Notes: generated by a model not told the origin, from the letters alone. Positions 9,153-18,017 are shown, counted from the first letter of the stretch. The stretch: DNA of 64,000 nucleotides from Alphaproteobacteria bacterium (GCA_016124635.1 WGNJ01000001.1:62001-126000); one strand, 5' to 3'. Numbers and translations are program-made.

Positions 9153-9497
9153 ATGCGGGAGTTCACTCGTTCAGCGCTGACTGCTTTGGCGGCTGGCGCG
9201 TTACTGCTGTCGTTCGGAACGTCGGCGGTCGCTGATGCAAATAAGAGAGTCAAAGTCATCAATGAGACCCGCCATACGATGGTGCAATTCCACGCGTCGC
9301 GCGTGGGTACGAAAGACTGGGAAGAAGACATTCTCGGCCAGGACACGGTGCCGGTCGGCGGCACTGTGACGGTGAACTTCGGCACCGACGACTACTGTCT
9401 CTATGACTTCCTTGGAATCTTCGACGACGGCGACAAGGTCGAAAAGTATCGCATCAACGTGTGCGAAATCTCGACCTTCCGGTTCACCGAGGAATAA
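9153..9497 (+). CDS. Small secreted protein of unknown function
   Basis: A 114-residue protein with a typical signal peptide (MREFTRSALTALAAGALLLS ending near SAVADA). The mature part (VKVINETRHTMVQFHASRVG, then a glycine- and acid-rich stretch and a CLYDF / NVCEIS cysteine pair) is predicted periplasmic, with two cysteines that could form a disulfide. I recall similar hypothetical proteins in alphaproteobacteria but no function. ATG 9153 is chosen because GGGGAA lies about 7 bases before it; a TTG at 9126 would spoil the signal peptide. Confidence 0.75.
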   Translation: MREFTRSALTALAAGALLLSFGTSAVADANKRVKVINETRHTMVQFHASRVGTKDWEEDILGQDTVPVGGTVTVNFGTDDYCLYDFLGIFDDGDKVEKYRINVCEISTFRFTEE

Positions 9498-9507
9498 GGC
9501 CAAAGGT

Positions 9508-10056
9508 TCAACGCGGCGGCTGCGCGCTGGCGGCGCCGGCCGCCGCGCACAATTCGCGAACCGTCGGATGATCGGTGCGCTCGCCGCGTGCACCCCTGAA
9601 GAAGCGTCTCACCAGCTTGCGCGACAATTCCTGGCGTTCGGCCGGATCTAGCTTCTCCGCAATTTCCAGCGCCACAGATTGACGCAGCTGCACGAGTGCG
9701 ACTTGTGCAGCTGTCGCCTGACCGAGCGCGGTCTTGAACGCTCCCCTGTCAAAGGGTTCTGCGCGAAACGCTTTGAAAATGTTTCGGCGCGCATCGACGA
9801 GATCGCGGCCCAGCCGAACAAACGCGGCGACGTTTGCGCTCATGACATTGCACATCTTCACTGCGCCTGTAGGAGGCAGCAACTGGAGCATGACCTCCGG
9901 CGGCAGGCTGTCGTCTCCGCGGACGGCGCTTGCGATCATGCGATTGCGCGCAACGACAAGTCCCGCAACGATGAGCCCAATCAGGAAAAGATTGAGACAC
10001 AAGGAAACGATCAACCAAACTCTAGAGCGGCGCGGCGCTCGCGGCGTGTCGCTCAT
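9508..10056 (-). CDS. Periplasmic heavy-metal-sensor-like membrane protein
   Basis: A 182-residue protein with one N-terminal transmembrane helix (about residues 13-35, VWLIVSLCLNLFLIGLIVAG) and a helical periplasmic domain with LRQSVALEIAEKLDPAERQELSRKL-type repeats (quoted in part), like the CnrX/ZraP/CpxP 'periplasmic heavy metal sensor' group. It is the last gene of the sigma / anti-sigma operon, and its start overlaps the anti-sigma stop by 4 bases. By analogy it would sense an envelope signal and control the anti-sigma factor. The metal role is inferred from the family name only. Confidence 0.7.
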   Translation of the reverse strand: MSDTPRAPRRSRVWLIVSLCLNLFLIGLIVAGLVVARNRMIASAVRGDDSLPPEVMLQLLPPTGAVKMCNVMSANVAAFVRLGRDLVDARRNIFKAFRAEPFDRGAFKTALGQATAAQVALVQLRQSVALEIAEKLDPAERQELSRKLVRRFFRGARGERTDHPTVRELCAAAGAASAQPPR

Positions 10057-10508
10057 TCGCTGTCTCCGAAGAAATTGCCGTCGCCAGCGCTGGGCGTCAT
10101 CGCGTTCGACGCGACCTGAAGCGCAAGCGATTCATCGTCGAGCCCGACAAGGCCGGGAATCTGAGTACCTGCGGCGACGCCAAGGGCCAGCGAGCAGGCG
10201 AACGCCGCCGCCGGGATCAATCTCGACCAATTGAAGACTCCGAGAACTCCCTGCCCCACACGGCCGAAACGCGCCACCGGCATGGAGGCGAGAATCCGAT
10301 CCTCAAGCTCCCGCGTTGCCGGCGCAGTCTCGGCCGCATCCAAAGCCCGGTCGAGTGCCTTCGCTTCCGCCGCCAGCCGTTGCGCTTCGGGCGTGTTGTT
10401 CATGAAAGCAACCGCCGCGGCGCGTTCGGCTTCGGGCCAGCGATCAGGCGAACCGCCCCAAGCGTCGACGATTGCAGCAAAGCGATCTAAGTTCATCTGT
10501 GCGTCCAT
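10053..10508 (-). CDS. Transmembrane anti-sigma factor
   Basis: A 151-residue protein: a cytoplasmic N-terminal half rich in Ala, Glu and Arg (MNLDRFAAIVDAWGGSPDRW), a single transmembrane helix near residues 94-114 (LIPAAAFACSLALGVAAG), and a short acidic extracytoplasmic tail. It lies 10 bases after the ECF sigma gene and overlaps the sensor-like gene by ATGA. The position and topology fit an anti-sigma factor that holds the sigma at the membrane. No zinc-binding HxxxCxxC motif is present, so it is not a ZAS-type anti-sigma. Confidence 0.75.
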   Translation of the reverse strand: MDAQMNLDRFAAIVDAWGGSPDRWPEAERAAAVAFMNNTPEAQRLAAEAKALDRALDAAETAPATRELEDRILASMPVARFGRVGQGVLGVFNWSRLIPAAAFACSLALGVAAGTQIPGLVGLDDESLALQVASNAMTPSAGDGNFFGDSE

Positions 10509-10518
10509 TTTCTTATGC

Positions 10519-11160
10519 TCAGTAACCGCCGTGTCCGTCCAAAACGTCGGCGCGAAGATCCTTCAGCTTCTCCTTCAGCGTCCGGCGCCCCCGCGCAAGC
10601 AAGCTTTCAAGCGCCTCGACGCTCACGCTCATCACTTCGGCCGCGTCGATATTGCTGAGCCCCTGATGATGGCAGAGCACGATCGCTTCCTTTTGTCGTT
10701 GTGGCAGCGCACTCAATGCCGCATCGACGGCCGCGCCAACCTGTCTCTGAAACAACGAACCAACTGGCCCTGGCGCGGGATCGACCGGCTCGGGAACTGT
10801 CTCGATATTCGCGGGCTTCTTCTTCCGCAGCTGGTCGTAGCAAAGATTCATCGCCACGCGATGCAGCCACGTCTCGAACTTCGCCGCCCCCGGCCGCCAC
10901 CGCGACGCATGGGTCCACACCCGCAAGAAGACTTCCTGCGCGACATCTTCGGCCTCTGTCTGGCTGCCGAGCATTCGTCGGCCCAAGCTCAAGATCCGAG
11001 GCAAGTGGCGCGCCATTAGCGCACGTGCGGCCACTCGGTCGCCGGTTGCGATCCGTGCCACGAGGTCACCGTCGGGATCCGCCACCGTCACGCTGCACTG
11101 CCCCGCTTCGCTTTGGCTCAGGACAATCTGCTGGATACGCAAGGTGGTCGCCAACTCCAT
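10519..11160 (-). CDS. ECF RNA polymerase sigma factor
   Basis: A 213-residue group IV sigma factor. Region 2 is clear (LGSQTEAEDVAQEVFLRVW, FETWLHRVAMNLCYDQLRKK), followed by region 4 (LPQRQKEAIVLCHHQGLSNI, EALESLLARGRRTLKEKL). A 45-residue N-terminal extension precedes region 2, so the true start may be further in. It is the first gene of the sigma / anti-sigma / sensor operon and is divergent from mtnB. ECF operons of this layout usually autoregulate, but I could not pick out a convincing promoter in the 160-base gap. Confidence 0.92.
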   Translation of the reverse strand: MELATTLRIQQIVLSQSEAGQCSVTVADPDGDLVARIATGDRVAARALMARHLPRILSLGRRMLGSQTEAEDVAQEVFLRVWTHASRWRPGAAKFETWLHRVAMNLCYDQLRKKKPANIETVPEPVDPAPGPVGSLFQRQVGAAVDAALSALPQRQKEAIVLCHHQGLSNIDAAEVMSVSVEALESLLARGRRTLKEKLKDLRADVLDGHGGY

Positions 11161-11320
11161 CGTCGAATTTCGGCTATGTTCGTCCGCTCCTTGTGACGCA
11201 GACTTGAACGTCGGATGAACGCAAGTCCGTCGCCGCGTGACATTTAGCCTGCCGCTACCATATAGATGCGCCTGACCGGATCGCCGGAAATATGCGGTTT
11301 ACCAACGAAAGCCAGGATGA

Positions 11321-11953
11321 GTGCAGGCCAACTCCTCGCCAATGAGCGCTAGCGCCGAGCAGGCCGTTCGAGATGTTCTGACCTTGGCTCACCATGCGGG
11401 GAGCCAAGGCTGGATTCCTGCGACCAGCGGAAATTTCTCGGCACGCGTCGATGCGGAGCACGCCGCCGTCACCGCTTCGGGCGGCGACAAGGCCAAGCTG
11501 ACGAGCAACGGCGTCATCGTTGTTGACATCAATGGACCGCCGCATCCTCGCGCCTCTGCCGAGGCGCCGCTACATTTGGCGCTCTATCGAATCTCGCCCG
11601 ACATCGGCGCAGTCGCGCACGTTCACAGCATGGCAGCCGTCCTCGCCTCGCTCCACTTTCAAAAGACCGGCCAGGTCACGCTTCAAGGGCTCGAGTTGCT
11701 CAAGGCTTTTCGGGGCAACACAACCCATGAGACCTCGCTCGGGGTCCCGATCTTCGACAACACCCAGGACATGGATGGACTCGCGGTTGACGTCGAAAAG
11801 CGCTTCAAAGGCAAACCGCTAGGCTTCGGGTTCTTGCTGGCCGGTCATGGCCTCTACGCTTGGGGACGCGATACGGCCGACACGCTTCGACATCTCGATG
11901 CCTTCGACTATCTTTTCACGCTCACGCTGAAGCTGAAGGGAATCCCGGTATGA
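11321..11953 (+). CDS. mtnB: Methylthioribulose-1-phosphate dehydratase
   Basis: A class II aldolase-fold zinc enzyme that dehydrates 5-methylthioribulose-1-phosphate in methionine salvage. It is 210 residues, with GWIPATSGNFSARV at the N-terminus, AHVHSMAAV carrying the metal histidines, and the C-terminal GHGLYAWG histidine. A GTG start at 11321 has AGGA a few bases upstream; an ATG at 11342 (MSASAEQ) is an alternative. Its stop overlaps the mtnD start (ATGA at 11950-11953), so translation is coupled. Order mtnB-mtnD-mtnC supports the call. Confidence 0.93.
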   Translation: MQANSSPMSASAEQAVRDVLTLAHHAGSQGWIPATSGNFSARVDAEHAAVTASGGDKAKLTSNGVIVVDINGPPHPRASAEAPLHLALYRISPDIGAVAHVHSMAAVLASLHFQKTGQVTLQGLELLKAFRGNTTHETSLGVPIFDNTQDMDGLAVDVEKRFKGKPLGFGFLLAGHGLYAWGRDTADTLRHLDAFDYLFTLTLKLKGIPV

Positions 11954-12495
11954 CCCAGCTGATCTCCTACGATCTGAGAAAGGGCAAAACGCCTTCGGAT
12001 CTGACCCGCGACGAACGCGACATCCGCCGCGCGCTGATGCCGTTCGATGTGCGCTATGAGCGCTGGGAAGCCAACGCGCCGCTCGCGCCGGGCGCCGGCC
12101 AGGATGCGGTGCTTGCCGCATATCGCAAGGATGTCGATCGCCTGATGAAGATTGGCGGCTATCAGTCGTGCGATGTCGTGCGCATGAATCCGGAGCATCC
12201 GGATCGCGACGCCATGCGCCAGAAATTCTTGTCGGAACATACCCACGACGACGACGAAGTCCGCTTCTTCGTCGAAGGCGCTGGTGCGTTCTACTTGCGC
12301 AACGACGATACGGTTCTAAAGGTTGTATGCGAGCAAGGCGACTTGCTTTCGGTGCCCAAGCACACACGCCATTGGTTCGACATGGGCGCTCGCCCGCTCT
12401 TCGCCGCCATTCGCCTCTTCACGACGCCGGAGGGCTGGGTTGCGACCTTCACCGGCGACAAGATCGCCGACACGGTTCCGAAATACGAATCGTGA
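11950..12495 (+). CDS. mtnD: Acireductone dioxygenase
   Basis: A cupin-fold metal dioxygenase that converts acireductone to the 2-keto acid precursor of methionine (iron form), or off-pathway with nickel. It is 181 residues. The metal motif is EHTHDDDEVRFFVEG, with the second-cupin histidine in PKHTRHWFDMG. The ATG at 11950 overlaps the mtnB stop, and the stop overlaps the GTG of mtnC by 4 bases. The family and context agree. Confidence 0.95.
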   Translation: MTQLISYDLRKGKTPSDLTRDERDIRRALMPFDVRYERWEANAPLAPGAGQDAVLAAYRKDVDRLMKIGGYQSCDVVRMNPEHPDRDAMRQKFLSEHTHDDDEVRFFVEGAGAFYLRNDDTVLKVVCEQGDLLSVPKHTRHWFDMGARPLFAAIRLFTTPEGWVATFTGDKIADTVPKYES

Positions 12496-13178
12496 CCAAA
12501 GCCGTTCTCCTCGATATCGAAGGAACCGTCGGAGACATCGCATTCGTGCGCGATGTCCTCTTCCCTTTTGCCCGCAAGCGCCTTGGGCAAACGTTGCGCA
12601 CGCTCTGGACTGATCCCGCGGTCGCGGCCATCGTCACAGAGGCAGCCGCAGCGGCAGGCAAGCCGTTGACGTCGTCCGACGCCGCGACCGACCAATTCAT
12701 CGAATGGATGGACGAGGATCGCAAGATCACGCCGCTAAAAGCGCTGCAAGGCATCATCTGGCGCGACGGCTACGCCAGCGGCGAACTCAAGGCCCATCTC
12801 TATCCGGACGCGGTCGAAGCGATCGACGCATGGCGCAAGAAGGGCCTGCGCGTCTTCATCTATTCGTCAGGCTCGATCGAGGCGCAGAAGCTCTACTTCG
12901 CGCACAGCATTGCCGGCGATCTGACCGGCGCCATCGAAAGGTACTTCGACACGACAACGGGCCCCAAAGCCGCGCCGGAATCCTACACCAAGATTGCGAA
13001 AGCGATCGGACTACAGCCGAACCAGATCTTATTTTTGACGGATGCCCCGGCCGAAGCGGCTGCCGCGAAGGCAGCGGGTCTACAGGCGTGCCGCATCGAC
13101 CGCGAGCGTGCGCGTGACTTCGTTGCCGACGAAGACGGCACCCGCGTACTCGGCTCCTTTGCAAGCTTGATCGGCTGA
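12492..13178 (+). CDS. mtnC: Acireductone synthase (enolase-phosphatase E1)
   Basis: A HAD-superfamily bifunctional enolase-phosphatase that forms acireductone, the MtnD substrate. It is 228 residues from a GTG start that overlaps the mtnD stop (GTGA, 12492-12495). The HAD motif I variant DIEGT occurs in AVLLDIEGTVGDIAF, motif II in VFIYSSGS, and the later FLTDAPAEAAAAKAAG segment is typical. It ends convergently one base from the GcvT-like gene. mtnA and mtnK are not in the window. Confidence 0.95.
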   Translation: MTKAVLLDIEGTVGDIAFVRDVLFPFARKRLGQTLRTLWTDPAVAAIVTEAAAAAGKPLTSSDAATDQFIEWMDEDRKITPLKALQGIIWRDGYASGELKAHLYPDAVEAIDAWRKKGLRVFIYSSGSIEAQKLYFAHSIAGDLTGAIERYFDTTTGPKAAPESYTKIAKAIGLQPNQILFLTDAPAEAAAAKAAGLQACRIDRERARDFVADEDGTRVLGSFASLIG

Positions 13179-13179
13179 G

Positions 13180-14274
13180 TTAGCTGTTGTGATCGTTCAG
13201 GAGCGCAGACACGCGCGCTTCGACGGGACCACTTGATCCGCACACTTTCAATGTACCGCCGATCGTCGCAACCGACGGATCGACCCACGCCAGCGCAACG
13301 TTCTCGTTCCGTGGTTCCGACCACGCCGACGAGGTCACATGGCCGATGGTTGCACCTTTCGCAGTGATCGCGCCGACGACCATCGCTTCGCTGGCCAGGA
13401 GCTGAATTGGAACCTGACGGCCGTTGGCCGACGCTCTGCGCAGCGCGTCGACACCGTTGAAGCACCGCGTGAGCTCCGGCTCGACGCCAAAGTCCAGAGG
13501 AATTCGCAAGTCTTCGTCACTGAGCGCCGCTTGCGCCGGCAGCCAATCGACGATTGGTTTCAGCTGCCCTGCCTCAATGCGCGCCGACTCAAGCGCATCG
13601 GCTCCCGCAACGCCGAGACCAATTGAACGTCCAGCGCGCCACAGACGGTCCCAGGCCAAGATCGCATCTTCTGCCGGAAGCAGCAGTTCGAAACGCTGGC
13701 TCTCGCCGCGGCGCAGAATGGAAAACCTGCTTCCACGGTATTGGGCATCCGCAAGGTCGCCGGCATGCATCTCTTTCGACAGGATGGCGGCGTCGGCGAG
13801 CAACGCTGCTGCCAGCGGACCTGACACACCGATGACGGCACGCTCGGCGGTCACGTCGCGCAACTCGACATCGAACCCCTCGGCTCCATCCAGCATCCAA
13901 GCAAAGTCACGAACCGATGTCGTCATTTCGAAGAGGTTGGCGTCACGCCGGATAACCGTACCTTTGCCGCGCACGAAGCCGGTGTCGTCGCACCAGTAGG
14001 TCTCGATCACCCGCGACGGCGCGAGCGCCGTCACATCGTTCAACGTGGCGAAACTCAGGAACGAAGCCGCGTCGACACCGCGAAATGACCATGTCTGGCG
14101 TGCCGAGAGATCGGAAAGCGCAACGCGTTCCGATAGCGACCACTGTTCTTCCGATGGCGAGCTGTAGGCTGCCGGGACAGTGAAGCCGCTGTCCTCGACC
14201 CAACGGTTGGTGGTGCAAAGATCGGCGGTTCGCGCATGCAGCGCCGTTGCATTGAGAGAACGCACGATGCTCAT
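13180..14274 (-). CDS. GcvT-like folate-binding aminomethyltransferase family protein
   Basis: A 364-residue protein of the glycine-cleavage T-protein/YgfZ/dimethylglycine-oxidase C-terminal family. Typical segments are VALSDLSARQTWSFRGVDA, the AVIGVSGPLAAALL motif, and a C-terminal beta-barrel (ATIGHVTSSAWSEPRNENVA). This domain normally binds tetrahydrofolate and receives one-carbon units. The ATG at 14274 overlaps the stop of the upstream FAD oxidoreductase (ATGA), so it is translationally coupled to a flavin enzyme. It is not the housekeeping gcvT, because gcvH and gcvP are absent. The substrate is unknown. Confidence 0.82.
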   Translation of the reverse strand: MSIVRSLNATALHARTADLCTTNRWVEDSGFTVPAAYSSPSEEQWSLSERVALSDLSARQTWSFRGVDAASFLSFATLNDVTALAPSRVIETYWCDDTGFVRGKGTVIRRDANLFEMTTSVRDFAWMLDGAEGFDVELRDVTAERAVIGVSGPLAAALLADAAILSKEMHAGDLADAQYRGSRFSILRRGESQRFELLLPAEDAILAWDRLWRAGRSIGLGVAGADALESARIEAGQLKPIVDWLPAQAALSDEDLRIPLDFGVEPELTRCFNGVDALRRASANGRQVPIQLLASEAMVVGAITAKGATIGHVTSSAWSEPRNENVALAWVDPSVATIGGTLKVCGSSGPVEARVSALLNDHNS

Positions 14275-15866
14275 GCCGGTACCATCGCGGTCGCGGCCAA
14301 CACAACCTCGGCGGCATTGCGCCCGTTGATGCCCGTGACGCCGCCGCAAGGGTGGGTCCCCGCGCCGCATAGGTAAAGGCTCGGTACCGGTGTTTCGTAG
14401 CGCGAGAGGCCTGCTGCCGGGCGCAGCGGGCCGAGGCGGTCGAACGTCAAATCGCCACCGTGCCAATGCCCGCCCGACGCGCCAGTCGCTTTCTCGATAT
14501 CGGGAGGCGCGAACACGTCGCCCGCAAGGATTCGGCTCGACAGATCCGGAGCGTAGTTCTCCAGGACCGCGATCACGCGCTGCACCAACTCATTCTTCCC
14601 GGCGGTCCAATCTCCCTTCGCTAGATTGTACGGTGCGAACAGCACGTGCGCCGACAGCACGTGCTCGTTGATCGGCGTCAACAGAGAGTCGTTCAGCGTC
14701 GGGATGGTAATCTCCATCGCGGGCTCGGGCGAGAACATGCCCTGACCGGCCGCGGCGAAACCACGGTCTAGATACTCCGGCGACGGACAAACGATCAGCC
14801 GTGCCCTTAGATCGTCGCGCTGCAATCCCTTGAACGTCGGCAGCCCCTTGAGCGCGAGATTGACCTTCGCGGTGACGCCTTCGACACGAAGCCCCTTGAG
14901 CCGCCGCTTCAATCCGAACGGCAGATGCCTCGGGCCGCCAAGCTTGAGGAGCGTCGTCTGCGGATCAAGGCTCGAGACGACCGATGTAGCGTAAATGATT
15001 TCGCCGCCATCCAGTTCCACACCTGTCGCGCGACCGTTCTCGAACAATATTCGCTTGACGCGCGACTTGAGCCGGGTGCGGACGCCGGCCGTTTCCGCGG
15101 CCTTGGCGAGCGCGTTCGCGAAGGCGCCCATGCCGCCATCGGGATGAGCGAACCCGTCGCCATCCTCTCCGAGCGCACGCCGCATCGCGTAGCCGAATGC
15201 AGTCCCTGGCGAGCGCGGTCCGAGCGCGCTTCCGAGCACCGCGTCAAAAGCAAGCGCGCCCTTCAGCGCCGGCGCCTCGAACGTTTGATCGAGCAAATCC
15301 GCAATCGACAGATCGAGCTGGGATGCCAAACCACGGTCCAACTCCTCGGCCTTGCTGTTGCCGGAGCCGGCAAATAATCCGGAGCGCGCCTTTGTCGCCG
15401 TCCGCATTCCGCCCGGCGGCGCGCGCATCCACTTTGCCAACACTTTCGCCGCCTTGTTCATACGCGCGTCAAACGCAGGCCAGGCTTGTGCGTCGGCCGC
15501 CGAGTGGACCGCGATCGATTGGGTCGTCGCCCGCGCCTCGCGTCCGAAAACGATGTGCCGCGCGTCCGGCGACAACGCGATCGTCGGCAGCGAGGTTGCG
15601 CTCCACGTCAGGCCCGCCTTCTGCAACTTCAACGCCTTCGCCAGCCCAGTATCAAAGGGACCGGTGAGGTGGGCGAAGGTCGAAACGCGAAACCCATCGA
15701 TCACCTCTGCCGTCGTACACAGCCCTCCCACGCGATCACGCGCCTCGACGACCACGACGCGCTTCTTCGCTTGAGCCAGCAGCGTCGCGCACACGAGCCC
15801 GTTGACGCCGGCACCAATCACCAATGCGTCGAACTCTGCGGGCGGTGGATTCGTGACGCTACGCAC
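14271..15866 (-). CDS. FAD-dependent oxidoreductase, CrtI/PYROXD2-like
   Basis: A 531-residue flavin amine-oxidase/phytoene-desaturase-fold protein. The N-terminal dinucleotide motif is VIGAGVNGLVCATLLA, followed by VVVVEARDRVGGLCTT, and the C-terminal FAD segment is LYLCGAGTHPCGGVTGINGR. It is the middle gene of a three-gene cluster: it overlaps the upstream paralogue by 8 bases and the GcvT-like gene by 4. It is similar to proteins annotated as phytoene dehydrogenase-like, but no carotenoid gene is nearby, so a carotenoid role is unlikely. The substrate is unknown. Confidence 0.85.
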   Translation of the reverse strand: MRSVTNPPPAEFDALVIGAGVNGLVCATLLAQAKKRVVVVEARDRVGGLCTTAEVIDGFRVSTFAHLTGPFDTGLAKALKLQKAGLTWSATSLPTIALSPDARHIVFGREARATTQSIAVHSAADAQAWPAFDARMNKAAKVLAKWMRAPPGGMRTATKARSGLFAGSGNSKAEELDRGLASQLDLSIADLLDQTFEAPALKGALAFDAVLGSALGPRSPGTAFGYAMRRALGEDGDGFAHPDGGMGAFANALAKAAETAGVRTRLKSRVKRILFENGRATGVELDGGEIIYATSVVSSLDPQTTLLKLGGPRHLPFGLKRRLKGLRVEGVTAKVNLALKGLPTFKGLQRDDLRARLIVCPSPEYLDRGFAAAGQGMFSPEPAMEITIPTLNDSLLTPINEHVLSAHVLFAPYNLAKGDWTAGKNELVQRVIAVLENYAPDLSSRILAGDVFAPPDIEKATGASGGHWHGGDLTFDRLGPLRPAAGLSRYETPVPSLYLCGAGTHPCGGVTGINGRNAAEVVLAATAMVPA

Positions 15867-17343
15867 GCAACCGGCCTTTCTTGCCGCCGGCCACTGTTCG
15901 TGCGGCCATCAAGCCCATCGTGCCATCACTGGCAAAAATGTTCCGTTCCAGCACGACCAAATTCTTGAGCACCTGCGCCGGCGGTCCGCCGAGCGGGCGC
16001 GGCAGCGTTGTCGGATCGCTCGACGCGTTCGCCTGAAGCAATGCCGCGCCGTTCGGCCCCATATTGGCTTGCGGCTCGGGCGGACTAAACACCTCAACGT
16101 CCTCGATGATGGCGCCAAGCCCGGGCGCCGCCGACTCCAACGTCGCCAGGGTGAGATCGCGCAACTTCTCGCGGCGGCCGGCGGACCACGGCCCCTCGGT
16201 GGTCTCAGCGGGCAAATAAGGCACGGTTGCGACCAGCTCCCACGCCACCGCGTCGCCGGGCTTGGATGGCCTCAGCGGCCTTGTGGTGACCTCCAGCGAG
16301 ATTTCGTCGCTCAGCGCACGCCGACGAAAGGCGCCGTGCGCCCGCGCGAGCCCTTCGATCCCGGGATTGATCCGGATCGTGGGCGCCGCCGCGAGCACCT
16401 CGGGCTCAAGTTTGGGAAACGGTGGCGCAGCGCCCAGAGCAAGACGGACGATGCCTGGTCTGACCTCCGCCCGCGCGCCCATCATTTGCCGCACGACCGG
16501 TTGCGGAAGCCTCCGCAGACCGACCAGCATCAGATAGCTCCGCCGCGGATCGAGCGAGGAAAGCACCAACGGCGCGCGAAGCACGACGCCGCCGACCAAC
16601 TCCGCGCCCTGAGCCGCGTCGCGGTCGATAATGATCTCTGTCGCCTCGGCGCCGAGGCGAAGTTCGCCGCCAAGCGCCGTAAACTGGCTGGCAAGGCTCT
16701 CGATCAAGCGCGAACGCCCGCCGGCGACGGCGCGGCCGGCAAGCTCGGGGGCAATATTGCTGAGAAGCGATGTCCGCGTGAACAGCGAGGCCGACATCGG
16801 GGCCGAGGGTGACACGCCCGTACCCATGATCGCGCCTTGAGCCCACAACCCCTTAACCAAGCCGCTGTCGAACGCCTCGTCCAGCGCATGCTCAATGGAC
16901 GACAGCCAGAACGGCGATGTGCTCGCATCGTCCACGGCGCCGACGCTGGTGAGCCAAGCGACAGGTGAACTCATTCGAGCCGGTGAGCGGGCGGCGCGTG
17001 CAATCCTGTTTCGAAACTCGCTGTAGGCCTCCGCGTCGCGTTGCGAAAGCGCGGCAAGGCCCGCGCGGGCTGCATGCTCTTCCGGCCACACGACGACATG
17101 CTCGTCGCCACTCAAACCGACGACGGGCGACGGCGGTGCGAACCGAACGCCGTGCGACGTCAGATCCAATGCGCGTGCGGTGTCAGTCGAAACAACCGCC
17201 GGCCGCCCCTGCCCCAGCAACCCCAACGAGAGCTTCTTTTCGACGACGATCACGGAAAGACCGGCGCGCGCAAGCGCAACGGCGGCAGTCAATCCTTCTA
17301 CGCCCGCACCGATGACGATGGCGTCCAGCCGATCTGCGGCCAT
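15859..17343 (-). CDS. FAD-dependent oxidoreductase, second CrtI-like paralogue
   Basis: A 494-residue paralogue of the neighbouring oxidoreductase. The dinucleotide motif is VIGAGVEGLTAAVALARAG followed by SVIVVEKK. The C-terminal FAD motif is less canonical (ERNIFASDGTMGLMAARTVA). The two proteins share layout and length but have clearly diverged, which suggests a heterodimer or two successive oxidations rather than recent duplication. It is the first gene of the operon; 188 bases separate it from speD on the same strand, with the speD terminator between. Confidence 0.8.
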   Translation of the reverse strand: MAADRLDAIVIGAGVEGLTAAVALARAGLSVIVVEKKLSLGLLGQGRPAVVSTDTARALDLTSHGVRFAPPSPVVGLSGDEHVVVWPEEHAARAGLAALSQRDAEAYSEFRNRIARAARSPARMSSPVAWLTSVGAVDDASTSPFWLSSIEHALDEAFDSGLVKGLWAQGAIMGTGVSPSAPMSASLFTRTSLLSNIAPELAGRAVAGGRSRLIESLASQFTALGGELRLGAEATEIIIDRDAAQGAELVGGVVLRAPLVLSSLDPRRSYLMLVGLRRLPQPVVRQMMGARAEVRPGIVRLALGAAPPFPKLEPEVLAAAPTIRINPGIEGLARAHGAFRRRALSDEISLEVTTRPLRPSKPGDAVAWELVATVPYLPAETTEGPWSAGRREKLRDLTLATLESAAPGLGAIIEDVEVFSPPEPQANMGPNGAALLQANASSDPTTLPRPLGGPPAQVLKNLVVLERNIFASDGTMGLMAARTVAGGKKGRLRA

Positions 17344-17462
17344 GCCGATCCTCTACGCCGTAAACCGAAGCGAAACGGGCCTCTGGCGACCCGTCTTCGA
17401 ACCCTGCGCCCGGCAGTAAAGCCCAATCCGGCAGCGCTCGCGAGGGGCATATGTCACAGCCC

Positions 17463-17496
17463 AAATAAAAGCGCCGCCTGGCAATGCCAGGCGGCG
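17463..17496 (-). terminator. Rho-independent terminator of speD
   Basis: A perfect 11-bp stem (17472-17482 with 17486-17496) has a 3-base loop, followed on the minus strand by a T-rich tract (complement of 17463-17470). It lies 36 bases after the speD stop and insulates speD from the oxidoreductase operon. Confidence 0.88.
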
Positions 17497-17531
17497 GATG
17501 AGCAACTCAAACAGCTGAGCGCGAAGACGCC

Positions 17532-18017
17532 TTATGCGACGCCCCGCCTGTGCTCGCCGACGACGACCCGCTTCGGCCGGAACGCGGCCTCGAGCACGGC
17601 GATCGTCTTCAAAGGTTGGGCGCCGCCGCACATAAATACGTCGAATGCGGCGAACCCTTTCTCCGGCCAAGTGTGGACGGAAATGTGGCTCTCGGCGAGA
17701 ACCGCCACTCCGGACACCCCGCCGTTCGGCGAGAACTTATGGAGGTGAATGTGCAAGAGCGTAGCTCCGGCAGCCTTCACCGCGTCCTTCATCGCCTTTT
17801 CGATCTTGGCTTCGTCGTCCAAGTCGCTGGCTTCCCAAAGGTCGAGGATCAAGTGACTGCCCGCGAACGTTAGCCCGTTGCGGGTGATGAAGTAGTCTTT
17901 GTTTTCTTCCGCTTCCCCAAGGGGATTAGGAACTGCGGTAACGGTCTTCGGCCTGGCGCGGTTTACTGGAAACTGCGTTGCGTCGATCGCCGTTCTCTTG
18001 CGTAGTGCGAGAGCCAT
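17532..18017 (-). CDS. speD: S-adenosylmethionine decarboxylase proenzyme
   Basis: A pyruvoyl-dependent enzyme that supplies decarboxylated SAM for spermidine synthesis. It is 161 residues, of the prokaryotic SpeH/SpeD type. The self-cleavage site is Glu109-Ser110 in LAESHISVHTWPEKG, and the catalytic Cys follows in FDVFMCGG. An N-terminal extension of about 40 residues is longer than in the shortest family members, so the start might lie further in. It is divergent from speE, which uses its product. Confidence 0.95.
   Translation of the reverse strand: MALALRKRTAIDATQFPVNRARPKTVTAVPNPLGEAEENKDYFITRNGLTFAGSHLILDLWEASDLDDEAKIEKAMKDAVKAAGATLLHIHLHKFSPNGGVSGVAVLAESHISVHTWPEKGFAAFDVFMCGGAQPLKTIAVLEAAFRPKRVVVGEHRRGVA

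Noticed and set aside
13180-17343. Carotenoid biosynthesis cluster
   Set aside because: CrtI-like folds alone are weak evidence; no crtB, crtE or related gene is present, and a GcvT-like gene is coupled instead.
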